Part shown: in pieces, positions 1-7,320 of the stretch
Layout of the letters: each line of letters starts with the position of its first letter
Position numbering within the stretch: the stretch's first letter is position 1
Assembly: GCF_003265355.1 (NCBI RefSeq)
Contig: NZ_QFRW01000086.1
Coordinates: 10,741 to 59,208, forward strand
Reading direction: 5' to 3'
DNA length: 48,468 bases
DNA from: Glycomyces dulcitolivorans
GTDB taxonomy: Bacteria; Actinomycetota; Actinomycetes; Mycobacteriales; Micromonosporaceae
Program-made: the position numbers and the translations under genes
The notes under the pieces: generated by a model
Database searches by the model: none
Told to the model about the DNA's origin: nothing
What the model saw: only the letters and a program-made list of their open reading frames with translations

Positions 1-1
1 C

Positions 2-76
2 GCCCATGGGCACCGTGGTGCCTCCGACACGCTCGCCGGCAGCGCCTTCGAGCCCTTGAATTCCGAAATCCCCTGA
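2..76 (+). CDS. Possible 3' end of a gene cut by the window edge
   Basis: Frame 2 is open from the first base to a TGA at 74-76 and reads 24 residues ending in LNSEIP, with mostly G/C third positions. This would be the C-terminus of a plus-strand gene starting left of the window. The other two plus frames read less plausibly (Pro/Arg-rich). The stretch is too short to recognise or to be sure that it is coding. Confidence 0.2.
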   Translation, partial: AHGHRGASDTLAGSAFEPLNSEIP

Positions 77-189
77 GAACGCCATGGGCCAATGGTAGTG
101 CCGTAACGTGCGTCGCCCCGCGTCGCACACGTCCCCTTGCGGTGTGATTCACGGCGGGGACCTGGGCATCCTGTCAGCGGATGATTGGA

Positions 190-218
190 CGGCCCCGGAA
201 GGGAACCCTCCGGGGCCG
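190..218 (-). terminator. Hairpin downstream of the small acidic gene
   Basis: A perfect 10-bp inverted repeat (190-199 with 209-218, loop 9 nt) lies 35 nt past the stop of the minus-strand gene at 253-447. No clear T-tract follows on the minus strand, so it is an intrinsic-terminator-like hairpin rather than a textbook terminator. Confidence 0.5.
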
Positions 219-252
219 TATGAGTGAACTGGGGTGTTCGTCCTGTAGGGGG

Positions 253-447
253 CTACTCGAAGAGGTCGCCCGCCTCGTCGGAGATGCTCTCGACGATGTC
301 GCTGTCGGAGACCGCGTCCCACGCCTCCCCGGCGGTGTCGCTGACGTCCTCCCAGACCTCGGTGGCGTCGATGTCGGTGACCGCGTCGGCCACCCCGTCC
401 ACCACGTCGTCGAAGATCTCTTCCACGTTCTCGCCGAAACCGTCCAT
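253..447 (-). CDS. Small highly acidic protein of unknown function
   Basis: Predicted 64 aa, extremely rich in Asp and Glu with almost no basic residues. It contains loosely repeated V-x-D-x-V / D-x-x-x-D patterns (DDVVDGVADAV, WEDVSDTAGEAWDAV), compatible with an amphipathic helical or disordered acidic chain. It has no signal peptide or membrane segment. The ATG at 445-447 is chosen because GAGGAGA lies 7-8 nt upstream; an in-frame ATG at 465 would lie inside that ribosome binding site region. A minus-strand -10 (TAGCAT, 488-493) fits a leader of about 35 nt. It is divergent from the DUF5319 gene and has a hairpin downstream. I do not recognise a family; nucleic-acid mimicry or ion binding would be pure speculation. 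Confidence 0.6.
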   Translation of the reverse strand: MDGFGENVEEIFDDVVDGVADAVTDIDATEVWEDVSDTAGEAWDAVSDSDIVESISDEAGDLFE

Positions 448-597
448 GTGCCCGTCTCCTCGCATCCGTCGGGGTTACTTGCGGCCCATGCTAACGAGCG
501 GGGAACGCCGTGTCAGCACCCGATTGCGATGCTGGCACGCATCCGGGAGTCCCGCGCCGCGAACACGCGCTCACCTGGCGTCGTCGTCACATGGCGT

Positions 598-603
598 TAG
601 GCT
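598..603 (+). promoter_or_regulatory. -10 element for a leaderless DUF5319 transcript
   Basis: TAGGCT is followed by exactly 6 nt (GGAACC) and then the GTG start at 610. Transcription would start at or within a base of the start codon. No Shine-Dalgarno sequence is present. The same arrangement recurs at several other genes in the window. Confidence 0.6.
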
Positions 604-609
604 GGAACC

Positions 610-978
610 GTGTATGAGGAGCCTCGCGACCCGTTCGCCGACGATCCCGACCACGCGGAGGCGCTCGCCCCGTTCGAACCCGAGCTGGACGACGACGACC
701 GCGCCGACCTCCTCGAAGACCTCCACGAACTGGAGATGTTCGAGAAGGTGCTGCAACCGCAGGGCTTCCGAGGGGTGGTCGTGGACTGCGCCGACTGCGA
801 CGAGCCCCACTACTTCACGTGGGGCCTGCTCATGGCCAACCTCCGCGGCCTCCTGGAGGCCAACTGCGCGCAGGTCCACGAGCCGGCCTTCGACCCCGAC
901 CCGGCCCACTACGTGACCTGGGACTACGCCCGCGGCTTCTCGGACTGCTGGCTGAAGACCCACGGCCAGGCCGACTGA
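610..978 (+). CDS. DUF5319 family protein
   Basis: The 122-aa soluble protein matches the actinobacterial DUF5319 pattern: an N-terminal RDPFADDP segment, an acidic middle, the core VVDCADCDEPHYFTW and the C-terminal HYVTWDYARGF. Two Cys in DCADC and one near the C-terminus could bind metal, but this is not established. The start is GTG 610, supported by a -10 element placed for a leaderless mRNA. In Mycobacterium tuberculosis the homologue (Rv3412, from memory) lies near sigD, whiB3 and groEL1-groES, and groESL is also nearby here, which fits. The function of the family is unknown. The gene converges on the amidohydrolase gene with only 10 nt between the stop codons and no terminator. Confidence 0.85.
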   Translation: MYEEPRDPFADDPDHAEALAPFEPELDDDDRADLLEDLHELEMFEKVLQPQGFRGVVVDCADCDEPHYFTWGLLMANLRGLLEANCAQVHEPAFDPDPAHYVTWDYARGFSDCWLKTHGQAD

Positions 979-988
979 CCCGGCGGGA

Positions 989-2278
989 CTACCGCGACCA
1001 GACGAGCGCGCCGTCCTTGACGACGGCCGCGACCGGCGCGGCCTGGACGACCGCGTCCTCCACGCGCGACGCCTCCACGACGACGAGATCGGCGACCGCG
1101 CCGGGCACCGGCCCGCGCTCGGGCAGGCCGAGGATCGCGGCCGGGTTCGCGGTGATGGCGTCGAGGAGGGTCCGGCGGTCGGCGGGGGCGACGGCGCGGA
1201 AGATCAGCCCGGCGAGCCAGGCCGCTTGGAGCTGGCTGCCGTTCCCGTAGGGCGCGAACGGGTTGCAGAGGTTGTTGTTGGTGATCGCGACGCGCACGCC
1301 GAGTTCGGCGGCGCGCAGGACCGGCGCGACCGAGCGGGTCGCGAAGCCGCCGGAGGCGGCGCGCGGGTGGCCGGCGAGGTAGAGGTCGGTGGCGGGCATG
1401 ACCGCGAGCGCGATGCCGGCGTCGGCGAGGGTCGCGAGGGCCTTGTCGGGGTCGTCCATGGCCGCGAGGGTCGTGACGTGGCCGATCGCGACGCGCCCGG
1501 CGAAGCCGAGCGCGCGGGTGCGTTCGGCGACGAGGTCGATCTGCGAGGCGGCCGGATCGTCGGTGAAGTCGAGGTGCAGGTCCACGGGTGCGTTGTGGGC
1601 CTCGGCGAGGGCGAACACGAAGTCGAGATGGGCGGCGGGGTCGTCGTCGACGTAGGGGCAGCCGCCGACGACATGGGCGCCTTCGTTCATCGCCGTGCGC
1701 ATGAGGCCGGTCTGGCCGACGAGTTCGAGGCCGCGCTGGGGGAAGGCGACGAGCTGGAGGTCGACGGGGGTGTCGAGGCTCCGGTGGAGTTCGAGGAGAC
1801 CGAGCCCGGTCGCGGGGTCGATCTCGACCATGGCGCGGGCCGCGGTGGTGCCGTTGCGCAGCAGCGTGTCTGCGGCGCGTTGGGCGCCCGCGGCGACGAT
1901 CCCGGCGGGGAGCTGATCGCGCAGGCGCGCGACGGTGGCGATGGCATCGCCGAGGTCGGGAGTGAGCGCGGAGCCTTCGGCCGCGAGCGCTTCCTCGATG
2001 GCGGGCAGCAGGAACGCCTTGTCGAGGTGGACATGCGCGTCGGTGAACGCGGGGAGGACGGCGCGGCCTGCGGCGGGAAGCATTGTTGGTTCGGGCGATT
2101 CGCGCAATCCCGGGGTCGGGTGCGTCGCAGCCTGGGGCCCCCCGGTCTCGATAGTGCCCGGTGGGACCGACATCGGGCGGTCGATCCGGGTGACATGACC
2201 GTCGTCGATGCAGAGGTCCGCCGGGCCGTCGGCGGTCATCGCACCGGTGATGGCGGTGAGCGGGCGGAGAGCGGTCAC
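989..2278 (-). CDS. Cytosine-deaminase-like amidohydrolase (A)
   Basis: The 429-aa protein is a metal-dependent hydrolase of the amidohydrolase superfamily, cytosine deaminase (CodA)-like group. It probably deaminates or opens an N-heterocycle. Visible motifs are the metal-binding DAHVHLDK near residue 80-87, DLHLDFTDD, IGHVTT and, where CodA has its water-activating Asp, TNNNLCNPF. The frame stays open upstream for another 138 codons, but that part is Arg/Ala-rich and not protein-like. GTG 2278 has GGAAGGAA just upstream, so the start is set there. It is the last gene of the minus-strand importer operon, after the binding protein and a 13-bp hairpin. It is a paralogue of the enzyme at 5296-6492. 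The substrate is unknown; the Asn in place of Asp occurs in a recognised CodA-like subgroup and does not by itself mean loss of activity. Confidence 0.82.
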   Translation of the reverse strand: MTALRPLTAITGAMTADGPADLCIDDGHVTRIDRPMSVPPGTIETGGPQAATHPTPGLRESPEPTMLPAAGRAVLPAFTDAHVHLDKAFLLPAIEEALAAEGSALTPDLGDAIATVARLRDQLPAGIVAAGAQRAADTLLRNGTTAARAMVEIDPATGLGLLELHRSLDTPVDLQLVAFPQRGLELVGQTGLMRTAMNEGAHVVGGCPYVDDDPAAHLDFVFALAEAHNAPVDLHLDFTDDPAASQIDLVAERTRALGFAGRVAIGHVTTLAAMDDPDKALATLADAGIALAVMPATDLYLAGHPRAASGGFATRSVAPVLRAAELGVRVAITNNNLCNPFAPYGNGSQLQAAWLAGLIFRAVAPADRRTLLDAITANPAAILGLPERGPVPGAVADLVVVEASRVEDAVVQAAPVAAVVKDGALVWSR

Positions 2279-2297
2279 GGCGTTCCTTCCGGATGAA

Positions 2298-2329
2298 GCC
2301 GCCCGGCCGCAGCGATGCGGCCGGGCGGC
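2298..2329 (-). terminator. Intercistronic 13-bp hairpin
   Basis: Perfect GC-only stem (2298-2310 with 2317-2329, loop 6 nt) between the binding-protein gene and amidohydrolase A, both on the minus strand. No T-tract follows, and the GGAAGGAA ribosome site for the next gene comes immediately after. It may act as partial terminator or mRNA-end stabiliser that keeps binding-protein mRNA more abundant, a common arrangement in ABC operons. Confidence 0.55.
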
Positions 2330-2346
2330 GGGTTCGGGCGATCGGG

Positions 2347-3474
2347 CTACTGCAAACCGATGGCGGGGTCGATGAACTCGTTCGTGACGATGTCGTCGGC
2401 GCTGATGCCCTCCGGGATCGTCTCGCCGTAGCCCTCGAAGATCGGAAGCACGGCGGCGATCACGCGGTCGACCCGCTCGGTGTCGAAGTTGCCGAGCGTG
2501 GCGTCGGGCCCGTTCGAGACGATGCCCTCCGCAAGCTGCACCTCGACCGAGTCCGCGTTGCCCTCCAAGGTGATCGGGGGCCCGTCCGGGATCGTCTCGG
2601 CAATCCGCAAGATCGCCTCGTTGATCGGCTCGGGGTCGGTGACGTAGTCGATCTGGGCCTGCTGGAGCATCGGCACCAGCTCGGTCAGGCACGGCGCCAG
2701 CTCGTCGAGCTCGCCCGAGCGCACCGACCAGGCGTGCTGGTAGACCTCGTACCCGGCGTCGTCGATCATCAGGTAGTCGGTGGGCTTCATCCAGCCCTCG
2801 ACGTCGTGCTCCCAGCGGTACGGCTCGTTCGACACGTACCCCTGCTGCATGACCTTGCCGCCCTCGGCGACGAAGCGGCTCGGGGTGCCATCGAACGACG
2901 CGTCGGCCTGCGACGGGTCCACGTACCCCTGGGCGATCAGGTAGTCCATGAAGACCTTGCCCTCGGTGTACACGATCGGGGCGCCGGTGGCCTTCACGTC
3001 GTCCCAGGAGTCGACGTCGTACGTCGCCGGGTCGAACATGATGATCTGCGGCGTGACCTCAAGCGAGGCGAAGACGCCGGTCACCGGGAACTCGGCGTTG
3101 GCGCGGACCGCGTCGTCGGTCGGCACGAAGCCGAGGGTGATCGAGGTGTCCTGGTACATCTGCGCGGGCACCGGCTGGCCGCCGAGGAAGGGGCCGCCGA
3201 GGCGGACCTCGACGTTGACGCCGGTGTCGCCGAGGGGGCCGACGTAGGCGCCCTTCTCGACGTCGACGGTGCCGTCGGGGCCAACGAGCTGGAACGCGGC
3301 GGCCCGCTCGGGGGTCGCGAACCAGTCGGTCTGGATGACGATCGTCGCGGGGCAGATGTCGGCGAGCGCGCCCTCGCCGGTCGGGGCGGGCACGTCGGTC
3401 GCGGTCGCGGTGCAGGCGGCGAGGAGGCTCGCGCCGGTCGCGACCGCCGCAGCGGCGGTCAGTCTGCGGTGCAT
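2347..3474 (-). CDS. ABC transporter substrate-binding lipoprotein
   Basis: The 375-aa protein has a lipoprotein signal peptide: MHRR, a hydrophobic core and lipobox LLAAC with Cys21 as the lipidated residue. The mature part begins with an Ala/Thr-rich linker and then a periplasmic-binding-like fold of the NMT1/THI5-type group that serves SsuABC/TauABC-like importers (QTDWFATPE, then an AQMYQDTSITLGF segment). This group binds compounds such as thiamine pyrimidine precursors, sulfonates or other small organonitrogen molecules. The ATG start is preceded by TAGGAGAGA. The gene follows the permease gene after an 81-nt gap. Its product would sit outside the membrane and deliver ligand to the permease at 3556-4407. 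The ligand cannot be inferred with certainty. Confidence 0.87.
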   Translation of the reverse strand: MHRRLTAAAAVATGASLLAACTATATDVPAPTGEGALADICPATIVIQTDWFATPERAAAFQLVGPDGTVDVEKGAYVGPLGDTGVNVEVRLGGPFLGGQPVPAQMYQDTSITLGFVPTDDAVRANAEFPVTGVFASLEVTPQIIMFDPATYDVDSWDDVKATGAPIVYTEGKVFMDYLIAQGYVDPSQADASFDGTPSRFVAEGGKVMQQGYVSNEPYRWEHDVEGWMKPTDYLMIDDAGYEVYQHAWSVRSGELDELAPCLTELVPMLQQAQIDYVTDPEPINEAILRIAETIPDGPPITLEGNADSVEVQLAEGIVSNGPDATLGNFDTERVDRVIAAVLPIFEGYGETIPEGISADDIVTNEFIDPAIGLQ

Positions 3475-3555
3475 GGGGTCTCTCCTAAGGGTTGCGGGGG
3501 TCGGTGAGGGGCGCGCTCGCGGCGGCGGGAGGGCGCGGTGGAACGTGGCGGGGGC

Positions 3556-4407
3556 TTATCGCTTGCCGTGCATGCGGTCGACGCGTCCGGCGAGGAGGTC
3601 GAACGCCCAGAACAGGCACAGGCCGACGAGCGAGGACAGGAGCAGGGCCGTCAGGAGCTCCTCGGTGGCGAGGCGCTGGCGGTAGACGTCGATCATGCGG
3701 CCGATGCCCGGGACGCCTTGGCGGAAGAAGAAGTCGGCGACGATGGAGCCGATGATGGCCTGGCCGCCGGAGATCTTGAACCCGGAGATCATCGCGGGGA
3801 GGGCGGCGGGCAGCTGGAGCTTCCAGAGGCGCTGGAAGCGGGTGGCGCCGTGGAGGGTGAACAGGTCGTGTTCGGCGGGGGCCACGGACTTGAGGCCGAA
3901 GAGGGTGTTCGTGATGACCGGGAACAGCGAGACCATGACGCACACGATCACGCGGGACCCGAACTCGTAGCCGAACCAGAACCCGAAGAGCGGCACGACC
4001 GCGAGGATCGGGATGGTCTGGAGGACGACGGCGTACGGGTAGAGGGAGAACTCGGCCCAGCGGGTCTGGCTCATGACGACCGCGAAGAGCACGCCGAGGA
4101 CGATCGCGATCGCGAGGCCGCACAGGGCGACCTGGACGGTGTTCCACAGGGCGGTGAGGATCTCGTTGCGCGCCATGGGGTCGAGGAGCCCCTCGGCGAT
4201 GACGGCCTCGGGCGGGGGCAGCAGGAACCGGGAAGCCTCGGGGACGAGGAGGTGGCTGGAGGCGGCCCACGCGGCGATGACGAGGACGAAGACCGCGACG
4301 GGCGCGAAGACGCGGATCGGCGCGGTCTTGAACGGCCACAGCGTGCGCTTGCGCTGGGGCGCTTCGGTTCCGGTGGTCTCGACCGGGGTTTCGAGGGTGG
4401 CGGTCAT
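3556..4407 (-). CDS. ABC transporter permease (SsuC/TauC-like)
   Basis: The 283-aa integral membrane protein has about six hydrophobic segments and a BPD_transp_1-type cytoplasmic loop (the region around HGATRFQRLWKLQLPAALPAMISG, just before TM5, carries the EAA-like motif that docks the ATPase). The N-terminal 30 residues are polar and end in RKRTLWPFK before the first TM. The start ATG (4405-4407) overlaps the ATPase stop TGA as ATGA, so translation is coupled. Upstream in-frame sequence is antisense to the ATPase gene and not protein-like. It forms an importer with the ATPase (4404-5156) and lipoprotein (2347-3474). As usual in this family, one gene probably supplies both halves of a homodimeric channel. 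Confidence 0.88.
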   Translation of the reverse strand: MTATLETPVETTGTEAPQRKRTLWPFKTAPIRVFAPVAVFVLVIAAWAASSHLLVPEASRFLLPPPEAVIAEGLLDPMARNEILTALWNTVQVALCGLAIAIVLGVLFAVVMSQTRWAEFSLYPYAVVLQTIPILAVVPLFGFWFGYEFGSRVIVCVMVSLFPVITNTLFGLKSVAPAEHDLFTLHGATRFQRLWKLQLPAALPAMISGFKISGGQAIIGSIVADFFFRQGVPGIGRMIDVYRQRLATEELLTALLLSSLVGLCLFWAFDLLAGRVDRMHGKR

Positions 4408-5156
4408 GCGGCGGCCTCCTGCTTGGCGCCGCGCAGGGCCGCCGAGACCTCGGCGGCGAGGTTCGCGAACGCGGGCGTGTAGCGCAGTTCGGGGTCGCGC
4501 GGGAAGTCGAACGGGACGGGGATGTCGGCCGCGATCTGCCCGGGCCGCCCGGTGAGGACGACGACGCGGGTGGACATGAACACCGACTCGGGCACGGAGT
4601 GGGTGACGAAGACGCCCGCGAAGCCGTCGCGGACGAACAGGTTGCCGACCTCGGAGTTCAAGTGCTGGCGGGTGATCTCGTCGAGGGCGCCGAAAGGCTC
4701 GTCGAACAGGAACAGCTCGGGCTTCATGGTGAGCGCGCGGGCGATGGAGGCCCGCATGCGCATGCCGCCGGAGAGCTGGGAGGGGCGGTGCTTCTCGAAG
4801 CCGGCCAGGCCGACGCGTTCGATGGCGTCGCGGGCGGCTTCGCGGCGTTCCGCTTTGGGGACGCCGGCGAGTTCGGCGGGGAGCTCGACGTTGCGGGCGA
4901 CGGTGCGCCACGGCAGGAGCGTGGCCTCCTGGAAGACGTACCCGAGGTGGCCGGTGTTGACGTCGACGGCGCCGGCGGTGGCGGTCTCGAAGCCGGCGGC
5001 GAGCCGGAGCATCGTGGACTTGCCGCAGCCGGAGGGGCCGACGAGGGAGACGAACTCGCCGGGGCGGACCTCCAGGTCGATGCCGTCGAGGGCGCGCGTG
5101 CCGTTCGCGAAGGTCAGGGAGGTCCCGCGGAAGGCGAGGGCCGGGTCGATGCTCAT
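4404..5156 (-). CDS. ABC transporter ATP-binding protein (SsuB/TauB-like)
   Basis: The 250-aa ATPase has all expected motifs: Walker A GPSGCGKST near residue 40, Q-loop at VFQEATLLPW, signature LSGGMRMR, Walker B LFLFDEP and the H-loop His in VFVTHSVPES. This places it in the nitrate/sulfonate/taurine-type importer ATPases. The ATG at 5156 has no strong Shine-Dalgarno; instead an 8-bp hairpin (5159-5177) covers the initiation region. One GTATAC operator is only 21 nt upstream and two more lie within 140 nt. The gene starts the minus-strand unit ATPase, permease, binding protein, amidohydrolase A. Confidence 0.9.
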   Translation of the reverse strand: MSIDPALAFRGTSLTFANGTRALDGIDLEVRPGEFVSLVGPSGCGKSTMLRLAAGFETATAGAVDVNTGHLGYVFQEATLLPWRTVARNVELPAELAGVPKAERREAARDAIERVGLAGFEKHRPSQLSGGMRMRASIARALTMKPELFLFDEPFGALDEITRQHLNSEVGNLFVRDGFAGVFVTHSVPESVFMSTRVVVLTGRPGQIAADIPVPFDFPRDPELRYTPAFANLAAEVSAALRGAKQEAAA

Positions 5157-5158
5157 CG

Positions 5159-5177
5159 CGACCGCCCGAGGCGGTCG
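5159..5177 (-). promoter_or_regulatory. Hairpin at the ATPase translation start
   Basis: An 8-bp perfect stem (5159-5166 with 5170-5177, loop CGA) ends 2 nt before the ATG at 5156 and overlaps the first base of the GTATAC operator at 5177. If transcribed it would occupy the ribosome binding region. Confidence 0.4.
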
Positions 5178-5182
5178 TATAC
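5177..5182. promoter_or_regulatory. Predicted GntR operator, site 1 (ABC operon)
   Basis: GTATAC in the context GGTC-GTATAC-ATGA, 21 nt upstream of the ATPase start. It is one of five such palindromes found in the promoter gaps of this island. FCD-type GntR regulators typically bind palindromes of the TnGTnnnACnA kind, which this matches. Confidence 0.6.
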
Positions 5183-5242
5183 ATGACCCGGCCCTAGCCC
5201 GTGTTCGGAGTTGAGCCGTGCGTTCATGGCTCAGTTCTATCG

Positions 5243-5248
5243 GTATAC
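5243..5248. promoter_or_regulatory. Predicted GntR operator, site 2 (ABC operon)
   Basis: GTATAC within the 8-bp palindrome GGTATACC, 87 nt upstream of the ATPase start. The left flank reads CG rather than the TC of the other four, so this may be a weaker site or part of the promoter. Confidence 0.5.
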
Positions 5249-5287
5249 CATTACCGGCCGCGAACCGAACGATTACGGCGGTATTTC

Positions 5288-5293
5288 GTATAC
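5288..5293. promoter_or_regulatory. Predicted GntR operator, site 3 (ABC operon)
   Basis: The 10-bp sequence TCGTATACGA (5286-5295) is a perfect palindrome and the best copy of the motif. It lies just past the stop codon of amidohydrolase B and 132 nt upstream of the ATPase start. Three sites in 117 bp suggest cooperative binding. Confidence 0.6.
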
Positions 5294-5295
5294 GA

Positions 5296-6492
5296 TCAGT
5301 CGGCGAGGACGCCGTCGTGAGCGACGACGGCGCCGCCCTTGACGACCAGGCGCCGCGCCGGGACGCTGACCACGGCTTCCGCTGGGGCAGAGGCGTTCAC
5401 GGCGAACAGGTCGGCATTGCATCCGACCGCGAGGCCGTACCCGTCGAGGCCGAGGACGGCGGCGCCGCCGTGGGTCCCGGCCGCGAGGGCGAGCTCGATC
5501 TCGGGGTCGGACATGAGGCGGTCGCGGAAGGACACCTGGTTGACGCGGCGGAGCATGTCGCCGTCGCCGTACGGGGTCCACAGGTCGCGGATGCCGTCGT
5601 TGCCGATGGCGAGCCGCGCGCCGGTCTCGGCCATCAGCCGCACCGGGACGACGGGCGCGCCGCCGACGGCGCAGGTGATCATCGCGACCCCGGCTTCGGC
5701 GAGGGCTTCGGCGATGCGGCGCTGGTGGTCGGGTTCGAGGCCGCCCATGGCGTACGCGTGGCTGATGGCGACGCGCCCGGACATGCCGGTGGCCTTGGTG
5801 CGCTCGATGATCAGCTCGTACTCCCAGGCGCCGAGGAGGCCCTGGTCGTGCAGGTGCACGTCGATCTTGGCGCCGTGGCGTTCGGCGAGGTCGAACAGGA
5901 GGTCGAGCTGGCCCGCGGGGTCGCGGTCGAAGCCGGCGGGGTCGAGGCCGCCGATGACGCCGACGCCGTCCTGCAGGGCCGCTTCGAGGAGCGCGGGGAC
6001 GCCGGGGCGGGTGAGCAGGCCGCCCTGGGGGAAGGCGACGAGTTCGACGTCCACTTTCCCGGCGAGGCGGGCGGCGGCTTCGCGGACGGCTTCGACGCCG
6101 CCGAGGCCCACCTCGGGGTCGATGTCGATGTGGCTGCGCACGAACGAGGTCCCGCCCGCGACCATCGCGGCCAGGAGGTTCGCGGCGTAGTCGGGGCTGG
6201 GGACGCCGAGCTCGGCGCGGCGGCCCTCGCCGTTGCGGATGCGGCCTTCGAGCGTGCGGCCGCCGGTGTTGGGGACCCACGGGCCGCCGAACATGGTCTT
6301 GTCGAGGTGGCAGTGGGCGTCGACGAGGCCGGGGAGGACGATCGCGCCTTCGAGGTCGATGACCTGGGCGCCTTCGGGATCGAGCGAGGGGCCGACCGCG
6401 GCGATGCGGCCGTCGGTGATGGCGATGTCGGCGGCGTCGAGGGGCTCGCCGGGGGTCCAGGGGCGGCCGCCGCGGAGCAGGAGGTCGGTCAT
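5296..6492 (-). CDS. Cytosine-deaminase-like amidohydrolase (B)
   Basis: The 398-aa enzyme is of the same CodA-like amidohydrolase group as 989-2278. Metal-ligand motifs are DAHCHLDK (His60, His62), a RSHIDIDPE segment, VDVHLHDQG, ISHAYAM and IGNDGIRDLW, where Asp is retained at the position that is Asn in paralogue A. The N-terminal DLLLRGG and the C-terminal small beta-strands (ADLFAVNA) form the composite beta-sandwich of the superfamily. The ATG is preceded by GGAAAGGA. It is translated after the TauE-like gene (37-nt gap). It probably removes ammonia from, or opens, a heterocyclic ring; substrate unknown. Confidence 0.85.
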   Translation of the reverse strand: MTDLLLRGGRPWTPGEPLDAADIAITDGRIAAVGPSLDPEGAQVIDLEGAIVLPGLVDAHCHLDKTMFGGPWVPNTGGRTLEGRIRNGEGRRAELGVPSPDYAANLLAAMVAGGTSFVRSHIDIDPEVGLGGVEAVREAAARLAGKVDVELVAFPQGGLLTRPGVPALLEAALQDGVGVIGGLDPAGFDRDPAGQLDLLFDLAERHGAKIDVHLHDQGLLGAWEYELIIERTKATGMSGRVAISHAYAMGGLEPDHQRRIAEALAEAGVAMITCAVGGAPVVPVRLMAETGARLAIGNDGIRDLWTPYGDGDMLRRVNQVSFRDRLMSDPEIELALAAGTHGGAAVLGLDGYGLAVGCNADLFAVNASAPAEAVVSVPARRLVVKGGAVVAHDGVLAD

Positions 6493-6529
6493 GGGGGTCC
6501 TTTCCGTTGGGGGGTCGTGGGAAGCGCTG

Positions 6530-7273
6530 TCAGGTGAAGAGCATCGCGCCGCCGGCGGCGGTGCCGAAGGCGATGACGAGGACGCGGAAGGCGATGGGCT
6601 TGAGCCGGTCGGCGAGCTTCGCGCCGGCGAGGCCGCCGAGGAGGCAGGCGGGCGCGAGGACGAGGACGGCGAGCCAGTGGACCGGGCCGAACAGCGCGAC
6701 GGAGATCATCGCGGTGGTCCCGGCGGTGAGGGTGAGCAGGGCTTTGAGGCCGTTGAGGCGGCTGATGGCGGCGTCGAGGCCGAGGGCCAGCGCGGTGAGG
6801 AACACGATGCCCATGCCGCCGTTGAAGTACGCACCGTACGCGCCGCCGAGGAACACGCCGCAGTACAGGAGGGGCGCCGAGGTGCCGCCGGTCGCGGCGA
6901 GGCGCTTGGTGATGAGCGGCTGGCACGCGAAGAGGGCCGTCGCGGACAGGATCAGGTACGGGACCAGCGCGGTGAAGACCTCGGCCGGGGCCGCGAGGAG
7001 GGCGACGGTGCCGGTGACCGCGCCGCCTGCGGCGAGGGCGACCAGGCGCGGCAGGAGCGGGCGGAAGGTCGTCAGGTGCGAGCGGAGTCCGACGGCGTTG
7101 CCGATGTAGCCGGGCCACACGGAGACCGCGTTCGTGACGGTGGCCGTCACGGGCGGCAGGCCGATCGCCAGGAGCGCGGGGAACGTCAGGAGGCTCCCGC
7201 CCCCGGCGAGGGCGTTGCAGACGCCCGCGCCGAAACCGGCGGCGACGAGCAGGGCGAGGTGCTGAGGGTCCAT
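6530..7273 (-). CDS. TauE/SafE (TSUP) family membrane transporter
   Basis: The 247-aa protein has about eight hydrophobic segments in two halves. The N-terminal half carries the family-typical GAGVCNALAGGGSLLTFPAL stretch, and the second half repeats the pattern in FLGGAYGAYFNGGMGIVFL. TSUP proteins move small anions such as sulfite, sulfoacetate or organic acids. In this island it may export an acidic product or assist uptake. The start ATG 7273 has GGAAGGA upstream; the longer open frame to 7987 is antisense to the regulator gene. A GTATAC site lies 33 nt upstream, so this gene and amidohydrolase B may have their own promoter. Confidence 0.85.
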   Translation of the reverse strand: MDPQHLALLVAAGFGAGVCNALAGGGSLLTFPALLAIGLPPVTATVTNAVSVWPGYIGNAVGLRSHLTTFRPLLPRLVALAAGGAVTGTVALLAAPAEVFTALVPYLILSATALFACQPLITKRLAATGGTSAPLLYCGVFLGGAYGAYFNGGMGIVFLTALALGLDAAISRLNGLKALLTLTAGTTAMISVALFGPVHWLAVLVLAPACLLGGLAGAKLADRLKPIAFRVLVIAFGTAAGGAMLFT

Positions 7274-7306
7274 GGGGTCCTTCCGGGAGCGGCGGCGGAC
7301 CCAATC

Positions 7307-7312
7307 GTATAC
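7307..7312. promoter_or_regulatory. Predicted GntR operator, site 4 (TauE-like gene)
   Basis: GTATAC in the context AATC-GTATAC-AACA, located in the 47-nt gap between the regulator stop (7321) and the TauE-like start (7273). Confidence 0.6.
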
Positions 7313-7320
7313 AACAGCGT

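Noticed and set aside
1226-2296. Long plus-strand open frame of 356 codons antisense to amidohydrolase A
   Set aside because: Gly/Arg/Glu-rich translation without protein-like composition; the minus strand has clear family motifs.
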